From NCBI RefSeq assembly GCF_025642135.1, contig NZ_CP106793.1, positions 1,526,001 through 1,590,000 of the forward strand: DNA of 64,000 nucleotides, read 5' to 3'. How positions within the stretch are numbered: the stretch's first letter is position 1; the number at the start of each line of letters is the position of its first letter. The translations under genes were made by a program, and so were the position numbers. The DNA is from Streptomyces cynarae. GTDB lineage: Bacteria > Actinomycetota > Actinomycetes > Streptomycetales > Streptomycetaceae. Positions 41,737 to 51,427 of this stretch are shown one piece after another. The notes below the pieces were generated by a model. It saw only the letters and a program-made list of their open reading frames with translations, was not told where the DNA came from and made no database searches.

Positions 41737-42384
41737 TCAGTGCTCGTCGGCGAGGATCAGGTACAGCTTCTTGCGGGCCTCGTTGATGACCGCGAGGGCC
41801 TTGTCGCGCTGGTCCTTGTCACCGGTCTTCCAGACCTGGCCGAACGCCTCCATCAGACCGACACCGGCCTGCCGGATCTCGTGCAGCGCCTCCCAGTCGA
41901 CACCGCGCGAGGCCTCCTCCCAGGGGGCGTCCGGCCCCTCATCGGCCGCGGCGCGACCCGGCTCGGTGAGCGAGAAGAGCTTCTTGCCCCCCTCACTCTC
42001 ACTGGTGATCAGACCCTCGTCCTCCAGCAGTTGGAGGGTCGGGTAGACCGAGCCCGGGCTGGGCTTCCACGCCCCGCCGCTGCGCTCGGCGATCTCCTGG
42101 ATCATCTCGTAGCCGTGCATGGGCCGGTCCTTGAGCAGGGCCAGGATCGACGCGCGTACGTCACCGCGTCGCGCCCTGCCCCGCGGTCCGCCCCGGCCGC
42201 GCCCGCCCCACGGTCCGCCCGGGCCGAAGAAGCCCGGTCCGCCGAAGCCGGGGCCGCCGGGTCCGCCCGGCCCGAAGGGGCCGAAGGCTCCGCGCCGACC
42301 GTCGAAGCCGCCTTTCATGTGGCGCCCGGGACCGCCGTGGTGTCCCTGTCGCTCGTATCCGAAGTCCTGTCCATGGGAACGCAT
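41737..42384 (-). CDS. PadR-family transcriptional regulator
   Basis: 215 residues from ATG 42384 with GGAG upstream. The first 75 residues are Gly/Pro/Phe rich (GPFGPGGPGGPGFGGPGFF) and unstructured. The PadR domain follows: RASILALLKDRPMHGYEMIQEIAERSGGAWKPSPGSVYPTLQLLEDEGLI, then a C-terminal helical part with VWKTGDKDQRDKALAVI. Likely controls itself: an AT-rich CGATATATCG palindrome lies 44 bases upstream. Confidence 0.88.
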   Translation of the reverse strand: MRSHGQDFGYERQGHHGGPGRHMKGGFDGRRGAFGPFGPGGPGGPGFGGPGFFGPGGPWGGRGRGGPRGRARRGDVRASILALLKDRPMHGYEMIQEIAERSGGAWKPSPGSVYPTLQLLEDEGLITSESEGGKKLFSLTEPGRAAADEGPDAPWEEASRGVDWEALHEIRQAGVGLMEAFGQVWKTGDKDQRDKALAVINEARKKLYLILADEH

Positions 42385-42427
42385 GGCAACCACTCCATTC
42401 CATCGTTGATCTGTCGCGATGTCTCAA

Positions 42428-42437
42428 CGATATATCG
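42428..42437 (-). promoter_or_regulatory. AT-rich palindrome upstream of padR
   Basis: CGATATATCG, a perfect 10-bp palindrome, is 44 bases upstream of the padR start in otherwise GC-rich DNA. The composition suits PadR operators and the position suits autoregulation. Confidence 0.55.
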
Positions 42438-42583
42438 GGACTGTTCGCATGACAAGGCCCTGCCGAAGCTCGCACAGAAACCGGGGTCCGGTGGGCGGAC
42501 GGCCGACGGCGGACGCCGATACCAGTCCAGCCGCCCCGAATTGGCCTTGGCCCGCCCTGTCCATGGGCCTCTAGCGTCGGCCC

Positions 42584-43393
42584 ATGCGGATTCGTATCGT
42601 CGACGCCTTCACCGACCGCCCCTTCGCCGGCAACCCGGCCGGTGTCCTCCTCCTCGACTCGTTCCCGGACGACGACTGGCTCCAGAACGTGGCCCGCGAG
42701 GTCAACCACGCCGAGACCGCCTTCGCGCACCGTCTGCCCGAGGGCGGCGAGGCCGACTGGGCGCTGCGCTGGTTCACCCCCACCACCGAGGTCGCCCTCT
42801 GCGGCCACGCGACCCTGGCCACCGCCCACGTCCTGCACACCACGGGCGCCCACGAGGGCCCCGTACGATTCGCCACCCGCAGCGGCGTCCTCCGCGCCGC
42901 GCCGCACGAGGACGGTTCGGTCACCCTGGACTTCCCCACCGCGCCGCTCACCCTCGTCGAGATCCCCGACGGCGTGGCCGAGGCCCTCGGCGCCCAGCCC
43001 CGCACCGCCGTCGACACCGGGCCGGGGGTCGGTGACCTGGTGCTCGAGCTCGCCGACGAGAAGACGGTCCTCGGCCTCACCCCGGATCTCCGGGCCCTCG
43101 CCCGCCACTCACAGCGCGGCGTCATCGCCACCGCTCGCGCCGAGGATCCCTCCCGCGGCTACGACTTCGTCTCGCGCTGCTTCTTCCCCAACGTCGGCAT
43201 CGACGAGGACCCGGTCACCGGCAGCGCCCACACCGCCCTCGCCCCCTACTGGTCCGAGCGCCTCGGCCGCCCCGGCCTCACCGGGCTGCAGGCCTCCCCG
43301 CGCTCCGGCCGCGTCCGCACCGAACTCCGCGGCGACCGCACCCTGCTCACCGGCCACGCGGTCACCGTCATCGAGGGCGAACTGCTCGCATAA
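42584..43393 (+). CDS. PhzF-family epimerase/isomerase
   Basis: 269 residues. IVDAFTDRPFAGNPAGVLLLD at the N-terminus, the Glu in NHAETAF (about residue 45) and DPVTGSAH near residue 210 are the PhzF/PhzC signature. The family isomerises small carboxylic metabolites, but no phenazine genes are present here. ATG at 42584, single gene. Confidence 0.9.
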   Translation: MRIRIVDAFTDRPFAGNPAGVLLLDSFPDDDWLQNVAREVNHAETAFAHRLPEGGEADWALRWFTPTTEVALCGHATLATAHVLHTTGAHEGPVRFATRSGVLRAAPHEDGSVTLDFPTAPLTLVEIPDGVAEALGAQPRTAVDTGPGVGDLVLELADEKTVLGLTPDLRALARHSQRGVIATARAEDPSRGYDFVSRCFFPNVGIDEDPVTGSAHTALAPYWSERLGRPGLTGLQASPRSGRVRTELRGDRTLLTGHAVTVIEGELLA

Positions 43394-43442
43394 CGGCACA
43401 CCAGGGGCTCGCGACGCCCTCGTGCGCCCCTGTCCGGCCCGT

Positions 43443-44279
43443 TCACGCCGTGGGCAGCCAGCCCACCTTCCCCGCCAGCAGCGCGTACCCCACGAAAGCC
43501 CCGATGTCGAGCAGTGAGTGGGCCACCACCAGGGGGCCGACCCGCCCCCAGCGCCGGTACAGGTAGACGAAGACCACGCCCATCACCATGTTGCCGAAGA
43601 ACCCGCCGATGCCCTGGTACAGGTGGTAGGAGCCGCGCAGCACCGAGCTGGCCACCAGGGCCGTGCCGGGGGTCCAGCCCAACTGGCCCAGCCGGCGCAG
43701 CAGATAGCCGACGACGATGACCTCTTCGAGGACGGCGTTCTGCACCGCCGACAGGATCAGAACGGGGAACTTCCACCACACGTTCGGCAGCGCCTCGGGC
43801 ACCACCGTCAGATTGGCGCCCAGCCCTCGGGCTGCCAGGTAGAAGGCGATGCCCGTGGAGCCGATCACCGCCGCGATCGCCGCCCCGCGCCCGAGGTCCG
43901 GCCACGGCCTCCTGCGGTCGAAGCCGAGCGCGCGCAGCGACGCGCCCTCCCGCAGCAGGAAGTGCGCGACCAGCGCCACCGGGACCAGCGCGGTGGCGAT
44001 CCCGAAGAGCTGCCACGCGAGATCGAGCCAGGGGCGGCCGGGCGCGGCCGAGGCGTTCATGGTGGCCGCCTGGTCCTTGAGCCCGCCGGGTTTGGTGACC
44101 GACCCGACAAAGCTGATCAGCGCGGAGACCCCGCTCGCCCCGAGCGAGAGCCCCAGCACCAGCAGCGTCTCAGCACGGAAAATCCGTCGTGTCGGTCCTT
44201 CCGCCGTAAAGGAATCGGCCACCGACCCTGCCTCCACCCGCACTCCGCCTCCAGTTGAGCGATCCCGCCTCGTCCCCAT
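43443..44279 (-). CDS. CPBP-family intramembrane protease-like protein
   Basis: 278 residues with about eight hydrophobic segments. AVLEEVIVVGYLLRR is the EExxxR-type motif, but the arginine is replaced (EEVIVV). SSVLRGSYHLYQG and PLVVAHSLLD hold the other His residues. Either a protease or a chaperone-like paralogue. ATG at 44279, single gene. Confidence 0.82.
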   Translation of the reverse strand: MGTRRDRSTGGGVRVEAGSVADSFTAEGPTRRIFRAETLLVLGLSLGASGVSALISFVGSVTKPGGLKDQAATMNASAAPGRPWLDLAWQLFGIATALVPVALVAHFLLREGASLRALGFDRRRPWPDLGRGAAIAAVIGSTGIAFYLAARGLGANLTVVPEALPNVWWKFPVLILSAVQNAVLEEVIVVGYLLRRLGQLGWTPGTALVASSVLRGSYHLYQGIGGFFGNMVMGVVFVYLYRRWGRVGPLVVAHSLLDIGAFVGYALLAGKVGWLPTA

Positions 44280-44390
44280 CTTCTGCCATACGGCTGTGTA
44301 CGGGCGCGGGGCTCAACAGGGAGGGGCTGCTCGTCAGGGGAGACGGACCGAGGTGACCGTGCGGCCGGTCAGCCGGCCGCACGGGATCAC

Positions 44391-45908
44391 TCACCTCACG
44401 CCCGCCGGTTCCGGTAACCCGACCGGCCAGGTGTGGACCGGCTCTCCGGCGTGCATCAGCTCGCGGTACCGCACGGTCGTCGCGGCCAGGGCGGCGTCCC
44501 GGTCGAGCCCCCGCTCCAGGGCCCGGTGGAACATGGCGGCCTGCCAGCTCGCACCGTTGACCCGCCGCCGGCACCGCTCCTCGATCACTCCCAGGTAGAA
44601 GTCCCGGTCGGCGGGTTCGACTCCCCACGCGTCCAGTCCCGCCTCGGCGAGCGGCAGCAGTTCGTCGCGCACCAGGTCCACGGCCGCCACCTCGGTGGTC
44701 CCGCCGTACCGGCCTCGCTTCGGCCACTGCAGGCGTGCTTCGATGCCATGGCGGCAGGCCGCGTCGAAGTTGGCGGCGGCGGCCTCGAACGGCAGGCGTG
44801 TCCACACCGGCCGCGTTTCCTCGGCGAGGGCGCGGACCACGCCGTAGTAGAAGGCCGCGTTGGCGATCACATCGGTGACGGTGGGTCCGGCCGGCAGCAC
44901 CCGGTTCTCCACCCGCAGATGCGGGACGCCGTCCGCGATGCCGTAGACGGGTCGGTTCCAGCGATAGATGGTGCCGTTGTGCAGGACCAGTTCCGAGAGC
45001 TTCGGGACGCCTCCCTCGTCCAGGACTCGCAGCGGTTCCTCTTCGTCGCAGATCGGCAGCAGCGCCGGGAAGTAGCGCAGGTTCTCCTCGAACAGGTCCT
45101 GGGCCGAGGTGATCCAGCGCTCCCCGAACCAGGTCCGCGGCCGCACACCCTGCGCCTGGAGTTCCGGCGGCCGGGTGTCGGTGGACTGCTGGAACAACGG
45201 CGGCCGGGACTCGCGCCACAGCTCACGTCCGAACAGGAACGGAGAGTTGGCGCCGAGCGCGACCTGCACCGCCGCGACCGCCTGGGCCGCGTTCCACAGG
45301 TCCGCGAAGCGGTTCGGGGTGACCTGGAGGTGCAGCTGGACCGAGGTGCAGGCGGCCTCGGGCGTGATCGACCGCGCGCTGCACTCGAGCCGTTCGACGC
45401 CCTCGATGTCGAGCCGGAAGTCCTCGCCCCGCGCGGCCACGATCTGGTCGTTGAGCAGGGTGTAGCGGTCGACCGCGGAGAGGTTCGAGGAGACCAGGTC
45501 GTCGCGGTCGAGCGTCGGAAGGATGCCGATCATCAGGATCGAGGCATCCAACTCGTTCGCTTTCCGGTCCGCATAGGCGAGCGAGATCCGCAGCTCCTCG
45601 GCGAGCCGGTCGAAAACCCGGCCTCCCAACCTGTGTGGAGCTATGTTGACCTCGAGGTTGAACATGGCGAGTTCTGTTTGGAAATCTCGGCTCGCAATCC
45701 TTTCCAGAACCTGGGCGTTCATCATTCTCGGAGTCCCGTCCTGCCCGACGAGATTCAACTCGATCTCCAGGCCCATCAGGTTCTTGGGGCGATCGAACCG
45801 CTTCTCCTCCAGCAGTCGCGCGAGTCCCGTCAGGCACTGCCTGAGCTTGTCGCGGTAGTGCTGGCGATCGGACAGGTCGAACGGCCCTGCCACGACCTTC
45901 TCTCCCAT
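44391..45908 (-). CDS. Glutamate-cysteine ligase-like (GCS2) carboxylate-amine ligase
   Basis: 505 residues. MGLEIELNLVG (about 45-55), ELAMFNLEVNIAPH (about 78-91), ILPTL, VQLHLQVTP and VENRVLPAGPT are the GCS2 motifs. The family joins glutamate and cysteine or other amines with ATP. Streptomyces make mycothiol rather than glutathione, so the role could be EgtA-like (ergothioneine) or other gamma-glutamyl chemistry; the egt genes are not here. ATG at 45908. A 543-base gap precedes it. Confidence 0.88.
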   Translation of the reverse strand: MGEKVVAGPFDLSDRQHYRDKLRQCLTGLARLLEEKRFDRPKNLMGLEIELNLVGQDGTPRMMNAQVLERIASRDFQTELAMFNLEVNIAPHRLGGRVFDRLAEELRISLAYADRKANELDASILMIGILPTLDRDDLVSSNLSAVDRYTLLNDQIVAARGEDFRLDIEGVERLECSARSITPEAACTSVQLHLQVTPNRFADLWNAAQAVAAVQVALGANSPFLFGRELWRESRPPLFQQSTDTRPPELQAQGVRPRTWFGERWITSAQDLFEENLRYFPALLPICDEEEPLRVLDEGGVPKLSELVLHNGTIYRWNRPVYGIADGVPHLRVENRVLPAGPTVTDVIANAAFYYGVVRALAEETRPVWTRLPFEAAAANFDAACRHGIEARLQWPKRGRYGGTTEVAAVDLVRDELLPLAEAGLDAWGVEPADRDFYLGVIEERCRRRVNGASWQAAMFHRALERGLDRDAALAATTVRYRELMHAGEPVHTWPVGLPEPAGVR

Positions 45909-46451
45909 CGAAGCGTCCCTCCTGAGATGGGCAGGCCGACGTTACGGCCGCTGCTGTCCCGGGTCACGGGGGATGATGCCCAGGCAACGCGATCGATAAC
46001 GTCCCTGTTGCGACCGTCACCCGCTACGCTGGAGGCGGCGCACGGCCGGGCACATTCACGAGGCATGGAGCAGGACGCAGTTTCACGGTGCAACCGTGTC
46101 GTGAAAAACGCCGACGAGAATCAGCCGACCGCTACGGACAAGTATTCCGAGGTCGCCGCGCTGACGCCTGCGCAGGATCGGGACGAACCCCGCTTATCGC
46201 CGACCGGATATCACCTTGCCGACATAAGCGCGTCGTTCCGATGAAACAGCGCATGAACACGTGTCGTATAAACTTTGCGCACGGGGCAGAGAGTTGGCGC
46301 TCACGGTTCGGGCCCTGTCGTCAAAGCGCCGCCATTCGTCCGGGCTCGGTTACCCCCTTCCCTCCCTCTGACCCCGAGAGCAGACAGCGCCGTCCGCCCG
46401 CCCACCACGCCCTCGCGCCACCTTTGCCTGTCGAATGAGAGGCGACCCACC
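45909..46451. other. Divergent intergenic region with operator-like palindromes
   Basis: 543 bases between two divergent genes with no convincing gene. At 46081-46106 it has a double palindrome, and near 46260-46275 GTCGTATAAACTTT looks like an AT-rich promoter box for the right-hand gene. No RNA gene is recognised. Confidence 0.4.
46081..46106. promoter_or_regulatory. Nested palindrome upstream of the hypothetical gene at 46452
   Basis: TTTCACG (46081-46087) pairs with CGTGAAA (46100-46106), and within it CACGGT-GCA-ACCGTG (46084-46098) is a perfect inverted repeat. This suggests a regulatory site, with unknown protein. Confidence 0.45.
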
Positions 46452-47036
46452 ATGCAGCTGCATGTCCCTCAGGCTCCCGCGCCCGCTCTCCGCTCCGTCC
46501 TCACGGCACTCGGTTCCCCCACCGCGGTCCGGGAGGCTCCCACTCCCTCCCTGCGCACGGCCCAGGGACCCGCGACCCCCGAACTTCCGCTGCCCGTCCA
46601 TGTCCTGGACCGGATCACCCCGGCCGGCGCGGCCACCCGGCTCGCCGGGTGGCGATTCCTCATCCGCTCCGGGGGCCGCGCCGTGGCCGCCGCCGAGACC
46701 ATGCTGACGCCCGACGGCTGGGCCTTCTCGCACTTCTTCGAGGGCCCGTACGTCGCCGCCACCGAGCGCGCCGTGCTCCAGGCGGAAACCTCGCTGACCG
46801 AGCCCTACCAGGCCCGGCTGCTGTCCGTGCCGGAGCTGTACATGCTCACCCTGTGGCTGCACGGCGACTGCACCGCCGACGGCGCGACGGGCCACCCCGC
46901 CGCGAACGACCTCCTGGTGCCGCTCGCCCCCGCGCCGCCCGGCATCGCGGCGCACCGCCCGCACCGCGTCGCCGACCTCCTGCCGATCCTGACCCTCCGG
47001 ATCACCCGCACCCCGCTGCTCGGCCAGCCGGCATAG
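46452..47036 (+). CDS. Conserved-looking hypothetical protein
   Basis: 194 residues from ATG 46452 with GAGAGG upstream. The N-terminal third is Pro/Thr rich, and the folded region (VLDRITPAGAATRLAGWRFLIRSGGRAVAAAETMLTPDGWAF) is followed by RLLSVPELYMLTLWLHGD. No family recognised. Divergent from the GCS2 ligase gene, possibly related in function. Confidence 0.65.
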   Translation: MQLHVPQAPAPALRSVLTALGSPTAVREAPTPSLRTAQGPATPELPLPVHVLDRITPAGAATRLAGWRFLIRSGGRAVAAAETMLTPDGWAFSHFFEGPYVAATERAVLQAETSLTEPYQARLLSVPELYMLTLWLHGDCTADGATGHPAANDLLVPLAPAPPGIAAHRPHRVADLLPILTLRITRTPLLGQPA

Positions 47037-47439
47037 CTTCCGGGTCTCCTCTCACCGTGCCCTGCGGCCGTCTCCGGCCGCGGGGCACGTCGCATGTTCG
47101 GGCCGTCGAACGGCTCCCGTCCCCTTCGCTCGTTCGTGCCCGATCACGCTCGTACGAGGGACGACGTGCGGGTCGGCCCGTACTGACTAGCCCCTTCCGG
47201 CCACCCCGAACCATCCGAAGTGACCCTGCGGTCGGGCTGAACCGTCCGGGCGGGGGACGCGTCATGAACCTGTGAGGAGCGGTGCTGCGAAATCCCTGCG
47301 GATCGACGCCCGTGGGGCAACACTGGGTTCCTGACCGACGTATCACCGACGGGGGGCGGCGATGAGCGACACCACGAGCCGCAGGACAGACACGACAGCC
47401 ATCTCACACATACCGACAGAGCGAGAGATCCCCACCACC
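47037..47439. other. Intergenic region before the DUF5999 gene
   Basis: 403 bases without a supported gene. An in-frame ATG at 47362 with a GGGGGGCG stretch upstream could give the DUF5999 protein a longer N-terminus. I see no tRNA or repeat here. Confidence 0.4.
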
Positions 47440-47646
47440 ATGTGCCAGCACCAGCCACCGTGCCCGACCGCCGAATCCGCCGACCGGGAGTCCGCCCGTC
47501 TCGTGGCGCACCACCCGGAGCAGGGATGGAGCCTGCTGTGCAACGGCGTGCTCCTTTTCGAGGACACCGGTGAGCTTCTGCCGGACGGCCAGATCATCGC
47601 CCCGCACCGCCCGCTGGGCACCGACCAGGTGATGACAGCCGCCTGA
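47440..47646 (+). CDS. DUF5999 family small protein
   Basis: 68 residues from ATG 47440. It starts MCQHQPPCPTAESADRESAR, and continues HHPEQGWSLLCNGVLLFEDTGELLPDGQ, the typical DUF5999 sequence of streptomycetes. The Cys2 and Cys8 pair with a third Cys could bind metal. Function unknown. A start at 47362 would add 26 residues. Confidence 0.85.
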   Translation: MCQHQPPCPTAESADRESARLVAHHPEQGWSLLCNGVLLFEDTGELLPDGQIIAPHRPLGTDQVMTAA

Positions 47647-47654
47647 GCGCGCAC

Positions 47655-47673
47655 CAGGGCATCCGCTGCCCTG
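47655..47673 (+). terminator. Hairpin after the DUF5999 gene
   Basis: CAGGGCA and TGCCCTG form a perfect 7-bp stem around TCCGC, directly after the DUF5999 stop. Confidence 0.6.
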
Positions 47674-47681
47674 ACACACGA

Positions 47682-47717
47682 GGGGCCGGCCGGAGACACA
47701 TGCTCCGCACCGGCCCC
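47682..47717 (-). terminator. Terminator hairpin after gcvP
   Basis: GGGGCCGG (47682-47689) pairs with CCGGCCCC (47710-47717), with an inner CGGAG/CTCCG stem. It is 20 bases beyond the gcvP stop on the minus strand. Confidence 0.6.
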
Positions 47718-47736
47718 GACGCATGTCCGAGGGTGA

Positions 47737-50622
47737 TCAGTCCTCGTAGGCGTCCAGCGGCGGACAGGAGCAGACCAGGTTCCGGTCACCGAAGGCCTGG
47801 TCGATGCGGCGCACCGGCGGCCAGTACTTGTCCGCGGTCGACACACCGGCCGGGAAGACGGCCTCCTCACGCGTGTAGGCGTGCTTCCACTCCCCGCCCA
47901 GCGCCGCCGCCGTGTGCGGCGCGTTGCTCAACGGGTTGTCCTCCGCCGGCCACTCGGCCGAGCCGACCTTCTCGATCTCCGCACGGATCGCGATCATCGC
48001 GTCGCAGAACCGGTCCAGCTCGGCCAGGTCCTCGGACTCGGTGGGCTCGATCATCAGCGTGCCGGCCACCGGGAACGACATCGTCGGCGCGTGGAAGCCG
48101 TAGTCGATGAGCCGCTTGGCGACGTCGTCCACGGTCACACCGGTCGCCTTGGTCAGCGGCCGCAGGTCGATGATGCACTCGTGCGCGACCAGGCCTCCGG
48201 GGCCGGTGTAGAGGACCGGGTAGTGCGGCTCCAGACGCTTGGCGATGTAGTTCGCGGACAGCACGGCCACCTGCGTGGCGCGCTTGAGGCCCTCGCCGCC
48301 CATCAGCCGGACGTACGCCCAGGAGATCGGAAGGATGCCCGCGGAGCCCCACGGGGCGGCCGAGATCGGGCCCACGCCCGTCTGCGGACCGGCCTCGGGC
48401 TGCATCGGGTGGTTCGGCAGATACGGCGCCAGGTGCTCGCGGACCGCCACCGGGCCGACGCCCGGGCCACCGCCGCCGTGCGGGATGCAGAACGTCTTGT
48501 GCAGGTTCAGGTGCGAGACGTCGCCGCCGAAGTGGCCCGGCTTGGCGAGGCCGACCAGCGCGTTGAGGTTGGCTCCGTCGACGTAGACCTGCCCGCCCGC
48601 CTCGTGCACGGCCGCGCAGATGTCGGCGACGTGCTCCTCGAACACGCCGTGCGTGGACGGGTACGTGATCATCAGCACCGACAGCTCGTCGCGGTACTGC
48701 TCGATCTTGGCCCGCAGGTCCTCCACGTCGATCTCGCCGTCCTCGGCGGTCTTCACCACGACGACCTTCATCCCGGCCATGACGGCGCTGGCGGCGTTGG
48801 TGCCGTGCGCGGAGGACGGGATGAGGCAGACGGTGCGCCGGTCGTCGCCGTTGGCGCGGTGGTAGCCGCGCACGGCCAGCAGACCTGCCAGCTCGCCCTG
48901 GGAGCCGGCGTTGGGCTGGAGGGAGACCTTGTCGTAGCCGGTGACCTCGGCGAGACGCTCCTCCAGCTCGCGGATGAGCGTGAGGTAGCCCTGGGCCTGC
49001 TCGGCGGGCGCGAACGGGTGCAGCTGGCCGAACTCGGGCCAGGTGACCGGCTCCATCTCCGTGGTTGCGTTGAGCTTCATGGTGCAGGAGCCCAGCGGGA
49101 TCATGCCCCGGTCGAGCGCGTAGTCGCGGTCGGCCAGCCTGCGCAGGTAGCGCAGCATCGCGGTCTCGGAGCGGTGCTGGTGGAAGACCGGGTGGGTGAG
49201 GTAGTCGTCGCTGCGCAGCAGGGCCTGCGGGAGCGCGTCCTCGATGGTGGCGTCCAGCGCGTCGATGTCGCCCCCGACGCCGAACGCGGTCCACACCGCG
49301 CGCAGCTGGGCCCGGCCCGTGGTCTCGTCGCAGGCGGCCGAGACGTGGTCGGCGTCGACGAGGCGCAGGTTGACGCCGTTCTCCCGGGCGGCGGCGACGA
49401 CCTCGGCGGCCCGCCCCGGAACCCGGGCGGTCACGGTGTCGAAGTAGGCGCCGTGGACGACCTCGACCCCGCCGGCCGTCAGGCCCGCGGCGAGGACCGC
49501 CGTGTACCGGTGGGTGCGCCGGGCGATGTTCCGCAGGCCCTCGGGCCCGTGGTACACGGCGTACATCCCGGCCATCACGGCGAGCAGCACCTGAGCGGTG
49601 CAGATGTTGCTGGTCGCCTTCTCGCGGCGGATGTGCTGCTCGCGCGTCTGCAGGGCGAGCCGGTACGCCTTGTGGCCGTCGGCGTCCACGGAGACTCCCA
49701 CGAGCCTGCCGGGCAGGCTGCGGGCGAACTTCTCGTTCACCGCCATGTAGCCCGCGTGCGGGCCGCCGAAGCCCATCGGGACGCCGAAGCGCTGGGTGGT
49801 CCCGACGGCGATGTCGGCGCCGAGCTCGCCGGGCGACTTCAGCAGGGTCAGCGCGAGCAGGTCGGCGGCGACGGTGACGAGGGCGCCCAGCTGGTGGGCC
49901 TGGTCGATGAGGGGCTTGATGTCGCGTACGGCACCGGAGGCGCCCGGGTACTGGATCAGTACGCCGTTGATCTCCCGCTCGGCGACCTCGGCCGGGATGC
50001 CGGCGCTGAGGTCGGCGACGACGACCTCGACACCGGTGGGCTCGGCGCGGGTCTGGATCACGGCGATGGTCTGCGGCAGCGCGTCCGCGTCGACCAGGAA
50101 CAGGCCCTTCTTGTTCTTGCCCATGCGCCGGGACAGCGCCATGGCCTCGGCGGCGGCGGTGCCCTCGTCGAGCAGGGAGGCGCCGGAGGTCGGCAGGCCG
50201 GTGAGGTCGGCCACCATGGTCTGGAAGTTGAGCAGGGCCTCCAGCCGGCCCTGGGAGATCTCCGGCTGGTAGGGCGTGTACGCGGTGTACCAGGCGGGGT
50301 TCTCCATCACGTTCCGAAGGATCACCGGGGGCGTGAAGGTCCCGTAGTAGCCGAGACCGATCATGGAGTCCAGGACCTGGTTGCGGTCGGCGAGGGAGCG
50401 CAGCTCGGCCAGCACCTCGGACTCGGTGCGCGCGCCCGGCAGGTCGAGGGCGTCGGCGTTCTTGATCACATCGGGCACCGCGGCGGCGGTCAGCTCGTCG
50501 AGCGAGCCGTAGCCGACATGCGCGAGCATCTTGGCCCGCGCCTCCGGGTCGGGCCCGATGTGGCGGTGCTCGAACGGAGTGCCCTGTTCGAGCTCGGAGA
50601 GCGGAATGCGCTGGGCGGTCAT
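47737..50622 (-). CDS. gcvP: Glycine dehydrogenase (decarboxylating), P protein
   Basis: 961 residues from ATG 50622, the length of the fused P protein. [15 protein letters not shown] at the start and the PLP-binding Lys709 in [18 protein letters not shown] are the family signature; the SCTMKLNA motif of the second half is present. It removes CO2 from glycine and transfers the aminomethyl group to lipoyl-GcvH in the glycine cleavage system. gcvH and gcvT are not in this window. A tandem glycine riboswitch lies upstream, so expression should rise with glycine. Confidence 0.97.
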   Translation of the reverse strand: MTAQRIPLSELEQGTPFEHRHIGPDPEARAKMLAHVGYGSLDELTAAAVPDVIKNADALDLPGARTESEVLAELRSLADRNQVLDSMIGLGYYGTFTPPVILRNVMENPAWYTAYTPYQPEISQGRLEALLNFQTMVADLTGLPTSGASLLDEGTAAAEAMALSRRMGKNKKGLFLVDADALPQTIAVIQTRAEPTGVEVVVADLSAGIPAEVAEREINGVLIQYPGASGAVRDIKPLIDQAHQLGALVTVAADLLALTLLKSPGELGADIAVGTTQRFGVPMGFGGPHAGYMAVNEKFARSLPGRLVGVSVDADGHKAYRLALQTREQHIRREKATSNICTAQVLLAVMAGMYAVYHGPEGLRNIARRTHRYTAVLAAGLTAGGVEVVHGAYFDTVTARVPGRAAEVVAAARENGVNLRLVDADHVSAACDETTGRAQLRAVWTAFGVGGDIDALDATIEDALPQALLRSDDYLTHPVFHQHRSETAMLRYLRRLADRDYALDRGMIPLGSCTMKLNATTEMEPVTWPEFGQLHPFAPAEQAQGYLTLIRELEERLAEVTGYDKVSLQPNAGSQGELAGLLAVRGYHRANGDDRRTVCLIPSSAHGTNAASAVMAGMKVVVVKTAEDGEIDVEDLRAKIEQYRDELSVLMITYPSTHGVFEEHVADICAAVHEAGGQVYVDGANLNALVGLAKPGHFGGDVSHLNLHKTFCIPHGGGGPGVGPVAVREHLAPYLPNHPMQPEAGPQTGVGPISAAPWGSAGILPISWAYVRLMGGEGLKRATQVAVLSANYIAKRLEPHYPVLYTGPGGLVAHECIIDLRPLTKATGVTVDDVAKRLIDYGFHAPTMSFPVAGTLMIEPTESEDLAELDRFCDAMIAIRAEIEKVGSAEWPAEDNPLSNAPHTAAALGGEWKHAYTREEAVFPAGVSTADKYWPPVRRIDQAFGDRNLVCSCPPLDAYED

Positions 50623-50685
50623 TGCGGAGGCCTCCTGGTCTGACGCGACCTTTGAGGGGCACCACGGCGCGGGTACCCCGACGGC

Positions 50686-50886
50686 CTCCCCCTCTGTCAT
50701 CTCGACCTGAGAGCTTCACCGGTCCGCCCGAAGGCTCGCCGGCTTTCACCGTCGGTGAGAGCGGAAGCCGTCGACACCCGCCCTGCTTTCCAGAGTGACC
50801 TCGTCCGTGCGGTACCTGGGCCTGAGAGATTCCGGGGAGGATTTGCTCCTTCGGCGCCTCCGGATCGCTCCGGAGGACTCTCCCGC
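50686..50886 (-). promoter_or_regulatory. Tandem glycine riboswitch upstream of gcvP
   Basis: On the minus strand two glycine aptamers lie in series. The 5' one runs from GCGGGAGAGTCCTCCGG through GCGCCGAAGGAGCAAATCC to GGAATCTCTCAGG. The 3' one runs from CGCTCTCACCGACGG through CCTTCGGGCGGA to AGCTCTCAGG and ends in GACAGAGGGGGAGG. Both contain the conserved GAGAG/CTCTCAGG pairs and the GCCGAAGGAGCAA-type segment. It sits 64-264 bases before the gcvP start, the usual position. Confidence 0.9.
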
Positions 50887-51021
50887 ACGGGGTCAACGGC
50901 CGCTTGCCAGACTACCAGCGAGGACGAGTCGGCAGCCTGCGCGGGAATCTTCAAGTGGCCGCCTTCCCGAATGTGCTCTTTCGTAGTGCTTACGGATGGG
51001 TTGCGACCAGTTGGAGGGACC

Positions 51022-51390
51022 GTGCAGACCGACATCGATCCGCGGAATCTGATCGGCCGCAAGGCGTTCGACCGCAATGGCCACAAGATCGGCACGATCG
51101 ACGAGGTGTACCTCGACGACGCGACGGGTGTACCGGAGTGGGCGGCGATACGGACCGGCCTGTTCGGCAGGGACGCGTTCGTCCCCCTGGAGCCCAGCGA
51201 GCTGGTCGAGGGCGCGCTGTACGTCCCCTTCGAACGCGCCCTGATCAAGGAGGCCCCCGACTTCGGCGTCGGCCGCCACCTGTCCCCCGAACAGGAACTG
51301 CAGCTCTACCACCACTACGGCCTGGACGTCTCGGCACCGCCGCCGCCGGACCGTGACTTCGGCCGTTTGGCGGGGTCGGACGAGGCGTGA
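51022..51390 (+). CDS. PRC-barrel domain protein
   Basis: 122 residues from GTG 51022, with GGAGGG upstream. NLIGRKAFDRNGHKIGTIDEVYLDDATGVPEWAAIRTGLFGRDAFVPLE is the PRC-barrel fold, and the tail has HLSPEQELQLYHHYGLD. In photosynthetic organisms it binds reaction centres and in RimM it binds ribosome; in actinobacteria it is a stress-type small protein of unknown role. Divergent from the gcvP leader. Confidence 0.82.
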   Translation: MQTDIDPRNLIGRKAFDRNGHKIGTIDEVYLDDATGVPEWAAIRTGLFGRDAFVPLEPSELVEGALYVPFERALIKEAPDFGVGRHLSPEQELQLYHHYGLDVSAPPPPDRDFGRLAGSDEA

Positions 51391-51427
51391 TGCGTCGGGG
51401 GCAGACTTCCGTGCCTGCTCGCCGGTG

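Noticed and set aside
44433..46244. 603-codon plus-strand frame opposite the GCS2 gene
   Set aside because: Antisense shadow of a well-supported ligase gene.
46088..46438. 116-codon plus-strand frame between GCS2 and the hypothetical gene
   Set aside because: Cys, Arg and Pro-rich, no ribosome-binding site, and codon third positions are not biased.
47881..50643. Very long open frame on the plus strand opposite gcvP (920 codons), and another on the minus strand in a different frame
   Set aside because: High-GC codon bias leaves the antisense and shifted frames free of stops. The proteins are rich in Arg, Gly, His and Val without family motifs, while gcvP matches over its full length.
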